Shown piece by piece: positions 51,996-59,751 of a stretch of 64,000 nucleotides of DNA. Position 1 is the first letter of the stretch; the number at the start of each line of letters is the position of its first letter. The position numbers and the translations under genes were made by a program. The DNA is from Enterovibrio paralichthyis. Its GTDB lineage: Bacteria > Pseudomonadota > Gammaproteobacteria > Enterobacterales > Vibrionaceae. Location: NCBI RefSeq assembly GCF_019209835.1, contig NZ_JAHUTS010000010.1:62001-126000 (forward strand), read 5' to 3'. The notes beneath the pieces are model-generated. The model was not told the DNA's origin, ran no database searches, and saw only the letters and a list, made by a program, of their open reading frames with translations.

Positions 51996-52204
51996 TACTT
52001 ACTCTCGTTACGTAGGGTTTCCCATAGACCAAGCGCCATCGGTACAAGCGTACCAATGAGACCACCGTAACTTGCACCGGACTCACTTACCGAGACCGTC
52101 AGCAGCTCAGGATGCCCTGACGCCGCCGCGACACCCGCCGCAATGAGCGCCGCTCCTTTGTAGGTGGACGGCTGTTTGATAAGATTTTCTAGATACTTCT
52201 TCAT
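51995..52204 (-). CDS. 69-aa holin-like membrane protein
   Basis: The product has two weakly hydrophobic segments (YKGAALIAAGVAAASGH and SYGGLIGTLVPMALGLWETL) separated by a turn, with charged ends, as in small phage holins. It starts within the stop of the 32-aa gene (ATGA) and ends on the start of the 50-aa gene. It lies after the lysin gene, which fits a holin, but this is an inference from shape and context. Confidence 0.6.
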   Translation of the reverse strand: MKKYLENLIKQPSTYKGAALIAAGVAAASGHPELLTVSVSESGASYGGLIGTLVPMALGLWETLRNESK

Positions 52205-52299
52205 AGCAATTTGTTCTCCTTGAGAAACTTAAGCGCGTAGGCACTGATAATTGCCCCTAGCACCACAACAATGATTTTCTTTACGTCTTGCTTGTTCAT
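52201..52299 (-). CDS. 32-aa membrane microprotein
   Basis: A tiny gene with ATGA overlaps at both ends. The product is one hydrophobic helix (KIIVVVLGAIISAYALKFL) between a charged N-terminus and a lysine-rich C-terminus. Tight coupling to the lysin gene upstream and the holin-like gene downstream argues that it is translated. Such microproteins are typical of the inner membrane of tailless membrane-containing phages. No homologue is recognised. Confidence 0.55.
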   Translation of the reverse strand: MNKQDVKKIIVVVLGAIISAYALKFLKENKLL

Positions 52300-52856
52300 G
52301 CCATTTGCACCCCTTGCTGAGCTTGCTCTAGGGTGTAATGGCGGCCTACTTCCATAATGGACATGGCATGAATCATTCGCGCTAACGTGCCATCGCTTTG
52401 CAGGTTAATTGGCGCATCTGGGCTCATGTTCAATTGCTTGGCCACGAAGTTGGCGTAATTGTCCGAGTCATTCTCATGGCTCGGTGCAAACTTATGGATA
52501 AGCTCACGGATACTCTCTAGGCCGTAGCGACCTTGATAGGTATTACGCAGCAAAATAGCCCCCGCTCGGAATCCATATTCCGGCGCTTGGAAGGTTTCAA
52601 AACGCTTATCAACGGATGGCGAGACTTTACCCACCCAGTTGTTATTCGCATTGCTCTCGATGTTGAGCGGGTTATTCGCTCGAACGCCGCGAGGCTTGAT
52701 AACGGAATTGACCACGCTATCTACTCCTTGTTTTATGTCTTGAAGGACATCACCACCTGCGTCGAACGCTTCTTGAATGGCGGCGCTCTTATTCCGGTTC
52801 ACGTAAAGAACGCCGCCCATGACAAGCGTGATGATGACCACCGCTACCCCTCTCAC
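52296..52856 (-). CDS. Virion-type peptidoglycan hydrolase with membrane anchor
   Basis: A 186-aa protein beginning with a GTG that overlaps the preceding stop. It has one transmembrane helix (VVIITLVMGGVLYV, residues 6-19), a linker, and a domain that opens RGVRANNPLNIESNANNNW (56-74). The R-G-x-R-x-N-N-P-x-N-I motif is found in phage 'structural protein P5'-like lysins, thought to open peptidoglycan during entry. The glutamine-rich C-terminus follows a helical stretch. The anchored form suits a protein in a viral membrane. The catalytic residue is not certain. Confidence 0.7.
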   Translation of the reverse strand: MRGVAVVIITLVMGGVLYVNRNKSAAIQEAFDAGGDVLQDIKQGVDSVVNSVIKPRGVRANNPLNIESNANNNWVGKVSPSVDKRFETFQAPEYGFRAGAILLRNTYQGRYGLESIRELIHKFAPSHENDSDNYANFVAKQLNMSPDAPINLQSDGTLARMIHAMSIMEVGRHYTLEQAQQGVQMA

Positions 52857-53674
52857 TGTGGGATGTCCTCTTCTTCGATGACGTCGACGATATTCATATC
52901 AAGCACACTCACGCAAAACGGTTCAGCGTAGAGCTCATGGATGTAAAGCGGGTTAAGCTCAATCGCTTTCTCTTTCCACATCACTTTTTCTGAATACTCT
53001 TCAAAGGTGAAACCCGCACGGTTCCAATCCAACTGACAAGCAAGGCGCAAGTTGTTGAACGTGTAAGTGAGCTGCTCAAGCGTCAGCTCTCGCGCTTGGT
53101 CGGGGCGATAGTGGCCGAACGGCAAGCGAATCACCTTGGTGTAGTTCGCAGACATCACCACGATATTGCCGTGGTCACGAGTCACCGAGACAGGCACACG
53201 GCCAATGAGGTCACTGAGCTCTGGCTCTGAATCGACATCAAAGCCCACATCCATCACAAGGCCGCCCCACTTATCGAGGTTGTCAAAGCCCACTTCATTG
53301 ATGGCGATTTGGTAACGAATGCTGATGTTCACCACCAATTCGAGCTCTTTGTTGGTGTGCCCTACTGGGTCAGCAAACACCTGCTCGGTGATGTAATCCG
53401 GCACAAGGTCGCGATAATGAACGGGCGTCAGACCTTTTTTCTCTCGCAGGGAAAAGCAGTCCTTACGTTGGTAGTCGACATACATATCGTCGGGATACGG
53501 GATTGGTCGCAAGTCAAAGCTCTTAGGCTTAAAGATATTCACTTTCTCGCCACCACTGCCGCCGCTCCCCGTATCCAGCGCGAGCACGTATTCAGTCAGT
53601 CGCTCTACTTTGTTCACAGAGCTACCTTCACCAATGATTTGGAGAATCTTTGCTGCAATTTCTGTTTCAATCAT
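52853..53674 (-). CDS. Unrecognised 273-aa phage-like protein (candidate structural)
   Basis: The largest gene of the block. It has no signal peptide or membrane helix. The N-terminal helix (TEIAAKILQIIGEGSS) leads to a Gly/Ser linker (DTGSGGSGGEKVN) and a mixed domain with several strands (ELELVVNISIRYQIAINEVGF, RVPVSVTRDHGNIVVMSANY). The C-terminus is acidic (DVIEEEDIPQ). I do not recognise the family. The ATG at 53674 overlaps the preceding stop (TAATG). Size and position allow a capsid or vertex role, but nothing in the sequence proves it. Confidence 0.6.
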   Translation of the reverse strand: MIETEIAAKILQIIGEGSSVNKVERLTEYVLALDTGSGGSGGEKVNIFKPKSFDLRPIPYPDDMYVDYQRKDCFSLREKKGLTPVHYRDLVPDYITEQVFADPVGHTNKELELVVNISIRYQIAINEVGFDNLDKWGGLVMDVGFDVDSEPELSDLIGRVPVSVTRDHGNIVVMSANYTKVIRLPFGHYRPDQARELTLEQLTYTFNNLRLACQLDWNRAGFTFEEYSEKVMWKEKAIELNPLYIHELYAEPFCVSVLDMNIVDVIEEEDIPQ

Positions 53675-54333
53675 TAGTAACAATCCATAACGTAAGCGCT
53701 ATCGGTCGCCGCGCCTGTTAGCTCAACGACACCCGAGTATTCAAGCTCAATGGTCTCGCTTGGTGACAATGGGTAAGCACCATTCACAATCACATCACCG
53801 GTGTTATTCGCATCCGCTTTGATGGTGATTTTGATACGAGTCGAGCGGTAAGGAATGGACATTGGCAAGTTACCGCCACTCGCCCGAGCTCGGCTCGCTT
53901 TCTTCAACGTTACAGGTCGAGTACCGAGTGAAACCGCCATGTATTGATTCGATGCAATCTCAACTGGCGGTAGCGATTCGATTTTTACCGACTGACCGGA
54001 CTCCAATGTCAAAGCAGGTACGCTCCCCAAATCGACGCTTTGGTTTGGCGCTATCTCCAAAGGTGGCGCTGATTCAATCACGACTCTTTGACCGTCCGTT
54101 GGTGGCTGAAAGTCGCCCTTACCAAATTGAATATCAATGATTTGGTCTTGCGGTGAATGAAGAAGAACACGCCCCAAGAGCGCATCGTTTTTCACCACTG
54201 AACCTTTAGGAATGGAAACGCGCTCACCGCTATTGGTTTCCATCACGATTTCAGCCGTTGCGAACTTAAGCCACACCCACGTGCCCGAAATGGTCACTGG
54301 ATAAGGCTGATTTGCTTTCAACTCAAAGTTCAT
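53674..54333 (-). CDS. Repeat-containing phage-like structural protein
   Basis: A 219-aa beta-rich protein. Residues 71-134 hold four 16-residue repeats (GKGDFQPPTDGQRVVI, ESAPPLEIAPNQSVDL, GSVPALTLESGQSVKI, ESLPPVEIASNQYMAV) that share a G/N-Q pair and alternating hydrophobic residues, as in the rungs of a fibre or stalk. The C-terminus (TRIKITIKADANNTGDVIVN, then GVVELTGAATDSAYVM) resembles a small beta-sandwich seen in phage structural proteins. It overlaps the genes on both sides. A spike or fibre is likely; the family is unknown. Confidence 0.62.
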   Translation of the reverse strand: MNFELKANQPYPVTISGTWVWLKFATAEIVMETNSGERVSIPKGSVVKNDALLGRVLLHSPQDQIIDIQFGKGDFQPPTDGQRVVIESAPPLEIAPNQSVDLGSVPALTLESGQSVKIESLPPVEIASNQYMAVSLGTRPVTLKKASRARASGGNLPMSIPYRSTRIKITIKADANNTGDVIVNGAYPLSPSETIELEYSGVVELTGAATDSAYVMDCY

Positions 54334-54764
54334 CGTTTCTTCAGTGCCATCATGGCCACCGCTCCTAGAATCAAGGCAATGACCACCAACATGATGAGCT
54401 GCTCTTGGCGCGTCTTGCTTTGGCCGTTGTCTTGTTTGAATTTCGCCAGTTCCATAACGGAATCGAGGCTTTGTTTGTTTTGCTCGGCTTGGTTACCCGC
54501 AAGCCCTGCCAACATTTGCAGGTTCTCCGAGTTGGCCGAGCTCATATCGTCTAAGGCATCCCCCGCAAACGACAGCGAGCCATTCATTGCATTTTCAGCA
54601 AATAACAGGCTTTTCTCGATGGCCCCGTGGTCGGTCGCCGTGACATTAATCGTTGATTCGTTAATGCCACTGATGGCCGTGCCAAGGTTATTGCCTGAAA
54701 TGGCATTTTGACCGCTGACGTTACTGGTCGAGGTGACGTTCTTAGAGCTGGATTGACCACCCAT
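54330..54764 (-). CDS. Ser/Asn/Thr-rich protein with C-terminal membrane anchor
   Basis: A 144-aa protein. The N-terminal 45 residues are rich in Ser, Asn, Thr and Gly (MGGQSSSKNVTSTSNVSGQN at the start). The middle is helical, and residues about 121-140 form a transmembrane helix (LIMLVVIALILGAVAMMALK) with a basic end. There is no signal peptide, so the tail anchor would leave the N-terminus on the cytosolic or virion side. Similar layouts are known for minor proteins of internal-membrane phages. The gene starts 2 bases after the preceding stop. Confidence 0.58.
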   Translation of the reverse strand: MGGQSSSKNVTSTSNVSGQNAISGNNLGTAISGINESTINVTATDHGAIEKSLLFAENAMNGSLSFAGDALDDMSSANSENLQMLAGLAGNQAEQNKQSLDSVMELAKFKQDNGQSKTRQEQLIMLVVIALILGAVAMMALKKR

Positions 54765-54766
54765 AG

Positions 54767-55138
54767 TTACACTCTCATCGTTAGGTGCGTGGTTTTAGTA
54801 AGGGCTTTTTCTGTGGTGTTCAGGCGCTTAACCAAGCGTGCTAACGCAGGGAAATACGTCTCAGCAGAAATACTGGTCAGCCCTACGTTTTTCACATACT
54901 CAGTTAATTCTTTGATGCCTTTCACCACACCCACACCAGACACGCCCCATAGGTAATAGCTCTCTCCAATGATTTGTCCTGCCACTGTGATGTCGTAGCC
55001 CTCCCCCGTTAATTGATAGAGGCTCACGCGCCCTGTCTGGACTTCGGCTTTTAGCTCCTCAAAGTCCTGCGGACAGGCACGAAAGGCGACTTTCAATCGG
55101 GCTAGGGCTTCGGGGCTCTTAGTGACACAAACAATCAT
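54767..55138 (-). CDS. Unrecognised 123-aa phage-like protein
   Basis: A soluble protein that starts MIVCVTKSPEALARLKVAFR and has a strand-rich middle (YDITVAGQIIGESYYLWGVS) and a helical, basic C-terminus. The order of strands and the GVGVVKGIKELTEYV segment faintly recall the GNAT fold found in small phages, but no acetyl-CoA motif is clear. Its ATG overlaps the stop of the upstream small gene, and it begins the run of coupled genes. Function unknown. Confidence 0.55.
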   Translation of the reverse strand: MIVCVTKSPEALARLKVAFRACPQDFEELKAEVQTGRVSLYQLTGEGYDITVAGQIIGESYYLWGVSGVGVVKGIKELTEYVKNVGLTSISAETYFPALARLVKRLNTTEKALTKTTHLTMRV

Positions 55139-55284
55139 TTCTTACGCAGCACCAGAAAAGCCAAGACGATAACTACGCCACCAATCAACCAAGGGTTAAC
55201 CCCTGTCGGGCTCCCCATGTTGATAGCGCCCACGCTCTGACCACTGTTATGGGAACACCCCAAAAACAAAAAAGCCGGATACAT
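55135..55284 (-). CDS. 49-aa small membrane protein at the element's right end (start uncertain)
   Basis: A frame from ATG 55284 to a TGA that overlaps the next start. The C-terminal half is one transmembrane helix (PWLIGGVVIVLAFLVLRKK). A shorter start at 55218 gives 27 residues. The first codons of the long form fall within the yqhD terminator hairpin, and their FLFLGC stretch imitates a lipobox but has no basic residue before it. The gene may therefore have been truncated by insertion, with only the helix being original. Confidence 0.4.
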   Translation of the reverse strand: MYPAFLFLGCSHNSGQSVGAINMGSPTGVNPWLIGGVVIVLAFLVLRKK

Positions 55285-55295
55285 AAGGTATCCGG
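55266..55295 (-). terminator. Terminator after yqhD
   Basis: AGCCGGATAC/GTATCCGGCT arms (55273-55282 and 55286-55295 on the plus strand) form a strong stem followed by T residues on the minus strand. It marks the host side of the accessory element. Confidence 0.8.
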
Positions 55296-55317
55296 CTGGC
55301 GGGTATTCCGTTTCGTT

Positions 55318-56466
55318 TTACTGGAATGCGCTGTCCAGAATACGGCGGGTAACCTCAGGTGTTATGGCCTGGTGTTCGCCAATCGCCACCATTCCGTTCT
55401 CCTCCAGTTTGGTAATAACCGCATCAATCGCCTGCGCTTTTGTCATATCCGGTGCGACAAACTGGGTATCCACGCCCAGTGATTGGTAGAAACTTTCAAT
55501 CGCATCAATGGTCTTGGCAGCCAGATCGTCAGCGTCGGCAAATCCAAACACATTGCGACCCATTTGTTCGAGCTTGGCGCGTTTGGCGTCAAGTTGGTCA
55601 CGCAGTAGTGAGGGCTGGACGATGGCGAGGGAACGCGCGTGGTCAACATTCCAAAGCGCCGTGAGTTCATGGCCAATCATATGGGTTGCCCAGTCATGTG
55701 GAATACCGGAAGCCAGCATGCCATTGAGCGCCTGGTTGGCTGTCCACATCAGGTTTGCACGCCACGCATCATTGTCGCGCTCACCGAACTGTGCGCCCAG
55801 TACCAAGAGGTTTTTAAGCAGGCTTTCAGCGTATCCTTCCTGCACCATATTGCCCGTTGGATAGGTCAGGTACTGCTCACAGATATGCACCCAGGCATCA
55901 ACAATGCCATTGAGCAATTGATGCTCTGGCAGGGTTTTCATCACGTCAGGGTCAAGCACGGCAAATTTGGGCTGTACCGCTGGCGAGAAAAAGCCACGCT
56001 TTGATTGCTCTGCGGCATAGGTCACTACCGCTGCACTGTTTGATTCAGAGCCTGTCGCCGGCAACGTCAGAATTGCACCAACTGGCAAAGCTTCAGACAC
56101 CGTGTGTTTACCGGTCATGATGTCCCAACTGTCACCGTCATATTTCGCCGCTGCCGCGACAAATTTGGAACCATCAATCACTGAGCCGCCGCCCACGGCA
56201 AGAATAAAATCCACGCCTTGTTCTTTGACGATAGCAACAGCTTTGTCCATGGTTTCGCGGGTCGGGTTTGGTTCTACCCCGGAAAACTCCAGCCATTGAT
56301 GGCCTTCCAACGCTTTGGCAAGTTGCTCATACACGCCGTTGCGTTTGATCGAGCCACCACCGTAAATCACCAGCACTTTGCTGCTGGCTGGAATGGCACT
56401 TTGGATTGCACTGATTTGGCCTTTGCCAAAATGAATTACAGTTGGATTGACGAATGTAAAATGCAT
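55318..56466 (-). CDS. yqhD: NADPH-dependent aldehyde reductase / iron-type alcohol dehydrogenase
   Basis: A 382-aa group III metal-dependent alcohol dehydrogenase like E. coli YqhD, which reduces a broad range of aldehydes with NADPH. The nucleotide motif GGGSVIDGSKFVAAAAKY (near 93), ATGSESNSAAVV, DAWVHICEQYLT and the metal ligands in GIPHDWATHMIGHELTALWNVDHA are present. The ATG at 56466 matches the family start MHFTFVNPT. It sits alone with its own terminator. It could detoxify aldehydes made by the alcohol dehydrogenases, but that is inference. Confidence 0.93.
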   Translation of the reverse strand: MHFTFVNPTVIHFGKGQISAIQSAIPASSKVLVIYGGGSIKRNGVYEQLAKALEGHQWLEFSGVEPNPTRETMDKAVAIVKEQGVDFILAVGGGSVIDGSKFVAAAAKYDGDSWDIMTGKHTVSEALPVGAILTLPATGSESNSAAVVTYAAEQSKRGFFSPAVQPKFAVLDPDVMKTLPEHQLLNGIVDAWVHICEQYLTYPTGNMVQEGYAESLLKNLLVLGAQFGERDNDAWRANLMWTANQALNGMLASGIPHDWATHMIGHELTALWNVDHARSLAIVQPSLLRDQLDAKRAKLEQMGRNVFGFADADDLAAKTIDAIESFYQSLGVDTQFVAPDMTKAQAIDAVITKLEENGMVAIGEHQAITPEVTRRILDSAFQ

Positions 56467-56946
56467 GTCCTTTCCTAACAAGTCGACCCTTGAACAGTAG
56501 GTACTACCTTAGACCCATCCAGTTTGTGATACCAGAGCGGTTAAACCCGAAGTCTCTTTCGCAATACAACTACTGCACAGTTTTTGCTTCGCTGCGTTCC
56601 CATTAGCAGGCTTTAAACATACCAAACACCGACGTTAAAACCGTCAAAATGAGTGACGCGAATCGCAGACATCCTGGGCGTGCCGCACCTTTTCTCATGC
56701 ATTTATTTAACCCCATCAACCTTGTTTTCCCGCCACCTGAGTAAATGACAAACCCATAGATTCAGCATAAACAGCTGAAAGGTAACGCATTTATTGTATT
56801 TTTTGTTCTTTTTATATTGTTTCATGAAATAAATCAGTGAGTTATGGAATACATTCGAGGCGAGCCTGTTAACAAGTAATGAGCGTTTTCAACGCTTTTG
56901 GCTGTTTTGGACCTAACAGACGATTTATTAAATGGAAATAAAAACA
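56467..56946. promoter_or_regulatory. 480-base divergent gap between yqhD and the porin gene
   Basis: AT-rich near the porin (TATTGTATTTTTTGTTC around 56793) with the expected promoters. I see no open frame, repeat or strong hairpin. Confidence 0.4.
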
Positions 56947-57936
56947 ATGAATAAAAACTTACTCGCTATTGCTATCGCCTCTTCTGTTTTCACTTCTCAA
57001 GCGGTTGCAGTCGAGCTTTATAATGCAGACGGTTCTACATTCGCGATTGGTGGCCACGTCTCTGTCGCGCTTCACGACTCAGAAAACGGTGAACTGGAAG
57101 TAATTTCAGCGTCGCCACGTCTGAACTTCAACGCAACCCACGACATGGGCAATGGTTTTGTTGCTGATGCCAAAGGCGAATGGGCACTGAACTACCTGAC
57201 CAACGGCGCAAACGCATTCACTACCCGTCTGGGTTACATCGGTCTGACGCATGAAGATGCTGGCCGAGTTGTTGTAGGTACCCAGTGGGCTCCTTACTAC
57301 AACGCCGTTGCGCCAACCGATAAGCCTATCGCGTACGCCAACGACTTCACCTACAACGACCACGCGAACCTGGGTACTGGCCGCGCGGATAAAATGGTGA
57401 GCTACACCAATACGTTGGAACTGGGTGAGTCACAATCACTGACACTGGCAGCGGGTTGGCAGGGTCAGCACGTAGTCGAGAAAGAAAAAGTTAAAACAAT
57501 TTACGACACGCGCCTGCAGGCAGCGATCAGCTACAACGTATCAGCGATTGGCCTGAACTACGCCTTCACTACAGGTGATGTGGGCATCCACACTGCAGAA
57601 TCTCACATCTTCAGTGCAAGCTACGGTTCATGGGGCAAAGGCCTGTACCTGGCAGGTGTGTACTCCATGGGTGAGTACATGATTGAAGATCTGGCAGAAA
57701 CCAATGCAATGGAGTTTCTGGCAGGCTACGCACTGAGCAACGGTGTCAACCTGAGCGTGAACTACGAAGCCGTGACTGACGAAGTGAAAGACAGCACTGT
57801 TTACGCAACCTCTGCAATCCAGGCTGAATACAAGTTCACACCTAAGTTTGTTACTTTCGCAGGTTACCAGTTCGGTCTGGACGGCACCCAGGAAGACAAC
57901 AACGAGTGGAAACTGGGCGTACGTTACTACCTGTAA
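56947..57936 (+). CDS. OmpU-like general porin
   Basis: A 329-aa outer-membrane porin. A signal peptide (about 1-21, ending AVA) is followed by a mature sequence starting VELYNADGSTFAIGGHVSVA, as in Vibrio OmpU. Sixteen or so amphipathic strands follow, with the porin motif RLGYIGLTHEDAGRVVVGTQ near 95 and a C-terminal aromatic/hydrophobic end (KLGVRYYL). It should pass small hydrophilic solutes. The ATG at 56947 precedes the signal peptide; an upstream ATG five codons earlier is less likely. Confidence 0.88.
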   Translation: MNKNLLAIAIASSVFTSQAVAVELYNADGSTFAIGGHVSVALHDSENGELEVISASPRLNFNATHDMGNGFVADAKGEWALNYLTNGANAFTTRLGYIGLTHEDAGRVVVGTQWAPYYNAVAPTDKPIAYANDFTYNDHANLGTGRADKMVSYTNTLELGESQSLTLAAGWQGQHVVEKEKVKTIYDTRLQAAISYNVSAIGLNYAFTTGDVGIHTAESHIFSASYGSWGKGLYLAGVYSMGEYMIEDLAETNAMEFLAGYALSNGVNLSVNYEAVTDEVKDSTVYATSAIQAEYKFTPKFVTFAGYQFGLDGTQEDNNEWKLGVRYYL

Positions 57937-57975
57937 CCTGACCGGTTTTTTAAGCAGACACGCTTAACAGACAAA

Positions 57976-58007
57976 AATCCCTGAGCCAGGCTCAGGGATT
58001 TTTTTAT
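57976..58007 (+). terminator. Terminator after the porin gene
   Basis: AATCCCTGAGC/GCTCAGGGATT is a strong stem followed by seven T residues. Confidence 0.85.
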
Positions 58008-58085
58008 TTCAGGCGGCTTAGCCATTTGGGAAATCCATCGTGGGCACCAAAACCGCAAAGCCTTTGTGTGTTTCGGCGTGTCGGG

Positions 58086-58958
58086 CTATTTGCCCAGTGA
58101 TTTGATAAGCACCGAGGTATCCATACGGCCAAGTCCCTGCTGCTGCAGATCTGCATAACGGCTGTCCACACTTTCGGTTAGCGACAGGGATAACCCATGC
58201 TTTTTTGCCTCTTCAAGACAAATCCCCAGATCCTTTCGCATCCAGTCGATAGCAAAACCAAAATCGAACTTACCCTCAGCCATGGTGACTGCACGGTTTT
58301 CCATTTGCCAGGAACCCGCGGCACCATGCTTAAGCACATCCACTACCTGCGCCACATCAAGGCCGGACTCTTTCGCCAGCAACACAGCTTCACCCAGGCC
58401 ACTCAAGATCCCGGCGATGCAGATTTGGTTGACCATCTTGCAACGTTGTCCCTGGCCATGCGTGCCCATCAGGGTCGCCTGCTTGCCATAGGCTTTCAGC
58501 AGCGGGGCAATTTGCCCGAAAATATCAGCATCACCACCACACATAATGGTCAGGGCACCGTTCACGGCGCCTGCCTGACCACCGGAAACCGGCGCATCAA
58601 TAAAGTGAATGCCTTTTTCCTGACAGGCTGCTGCCAGCTCTTCAGCCAGTTCAGCTGACGTGGTAGTGTGATCCACCAGCACACTGCCAGCCACCATGCC
58701 TGCCAAAACGCCCTCTTCTCCGTATACCACGCTGCGCACGTCATTATCGTTACCCACGCACATTGCGACTACCTGCGCGCCCCGAGCCGCCGCTTTCGGG
58801 GTAATGCCAACATCACCGCCATATTCCTGTACCCACTGCTGCGCCTTGGCTGTGGTTCGGTTGTACACGCGGGTACTGAACCCGGCATTGGCGAGATGTC
58901 CTGCCATGGGATACCCCATCACGCCCAGACCAATAAACGCAACCTGACTGACTTCCAT
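58086..58958 (-). CDS. 3-hydroxyisobutyrate dehydrogenase-family oxidoreductase
   Basis: A 290-aa NAD(P)-dependent beta-hydroxyacid dehydrogenase. The Rossmann motif FIGLGVMGYPMAGHLANAG is at 8-26, DAPVSGGQAGAVNGALTIMCGG near 118-139 is the substrate loop, and the catalytic lysine is in GQRCKMVNQICIAG. The family includes 3-hydroxyisobutyrate, tartronate semialdehyde and succinic semialdehyde enzymes, which cannot be told apart here. The ATG at 58958 follows GGAG. The neighbours give no pathway clue. Confidence 0.85.
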   Translation of the reverse strand: MEVSQVAFIGLGVMGYPMAGHLANAGFSTRVYNRTTAKAQQWVQEYGGDVGITPKAAARGAQVVAMCVGNDNDVRSVVYGEEGVLAGMVAGSVLVDHTTTSAELAEELAAACQEKGIHFIDAPVSGGQAGAVNGALTIMCGGDADIFGQIAPLLKAYGKQATLMGTHGQGQRCKMVNQICIAGILSGLGEAVLLAKESGLDVAQVVDVLKHGAAGSWQMENRAVTMAEGKFDFGFAIDWMRKDLGICLEEAKKHGLSLSLTESVDSRYADLQQQGLGRMDTSVLIKSLGK

Positions 58959-59275
58959 GATATTTCTCCGTAATTTTTGGCGTATTATCCGATATGTTAC
59001 TTGGAAGGCGGACAGCTTGAAAGCAAGTAAAACGAGCGGGAAAGATGCGGGATCAACACAGCATCCCAACACCGTCCCATCTCATTTTCTCCCGGCCGCG
59101 GACTACCCAGGTCACGCTTTGTGGTGAAAAAAGCTCAAAAAATCAGCAAGTGCACGGAAATTCATATCGACCTTCCACTACAATGGTAGAAAGGCGAACC
59201 GTGGTCACGGGCTTGCGGGTGCTTGTTTTGTTTGCTGTGATAGAATGACGGCTTCAGCCTGATTTTTGAGGTCTT
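58959..59275. promoter_or_regulatory. 317-base gap between the oxidoreductase gene and zur
   Basis: Holds the divergent promoters. No supported gene, repeat or clear palindrome was seen. Confidence 0.35.
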
Positions 59276-59731
59276 ATGGCCAATCTTTCACAACTCATTG
59301 CCCGGGCCCAGTCGCTCTGTGAGCAACGCGGTGTGCGTCTGACGGCACAGCGTGAGAGGGTGTACGAAATCATCGTCCAGAGTAAGCGTGCGATCAGCGC
59401 CTATGATCTGCTGGACGTGTTAAGAGAGACTGAGCCACAGGCTAAACCCCCGACGGTTTACCGTGCGCTCGATTTTTTGCTTTCTCAGGGGTTTGTGCAC
59501 AAAGTAGAGTCAACCAACAGTTTTATCGCCTGTTGTTTGCCGGGGCATGAGCAACATTGCTCCCAGTTGTTGGTATGCGATACCTGTGGCACTGTGGAAG
59601 AGTGTCACGTTGATACACTCTCAGCAGCCCTTGAGATTGCCGCTCATCAGGCTGGCTTTGCAGTGAATCATCACGTTATTGAAACACATGGAATTTGTCA
59701 CGCCTGTCAGGTGGCGACACAAAAAATGTAG
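59276..59731 (+). CDS. zur: Zinc uptake regulator, Fur family
   Basis: A 151-aa Fur-family repressor. The winged helix (LTAQRERVYEIIVQSKRAIS, YDLLDVLRETEPQAKPPTVYRALDFL) is at about 22-74. The metal sites include the CDTCGTVEECH and CHACQ cysteines of Zur and an HEQHCSQL stretch. Zinc-loaded Zur represses znuABC-type uptake genes; none is in the window. The frame ends 20 bases before the CheX start. Confidence 0.92.
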   Translation: MANLSQLIARAQSLCEQRGVRLTAQRERVYEIIVQSKRAISAYDLLDVLRETEPQAKPPTVYRALDFLLSQGFVHKVESTNSFIACCLPGHEQHCSQLLVCDTCGTVEECHVDTLSAALEIAAHQAGFAVNHHVIETHGICHACQVATQKM

Positions 59732-59751
59732 TAGGACGGAAAATAACAATT

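Larger units (their letters stand above)
48897..55284. mobile_element. Integrase-bearing accessory element beside dusA
   Basis: Between dusA and yqhD lie a tyrosine integrase, an integron-cassette remnant and a compact block of phage-like structural genes. No tRNA, transposase, terminase, replication or tail gene is seen. Left and right limits are set by dusA and the yqhD terminator. I could not find a direct repeat that would define attL and attR; an inverted copy of a 15-base dusA segment is at 55223-55237. It may be a decayed prophage, a satellite, or two insertions side by side. Confidence 0.65.

Noticed and set aside
54767..55138. A confident acetyltransferase call for the 123-aa phage-like protein
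   Set aside because: The acetyl-CoA-binding motif is not visible, so the resemblance to GNAT is too weak to name a function.
55255..55284. A lipobox-like FLFLGC at the start of the 49-aa frame
   Set aside because: The preceding leader is only nine residues with no basic residue, and those codons belong to the yqhD terminator hairpin.
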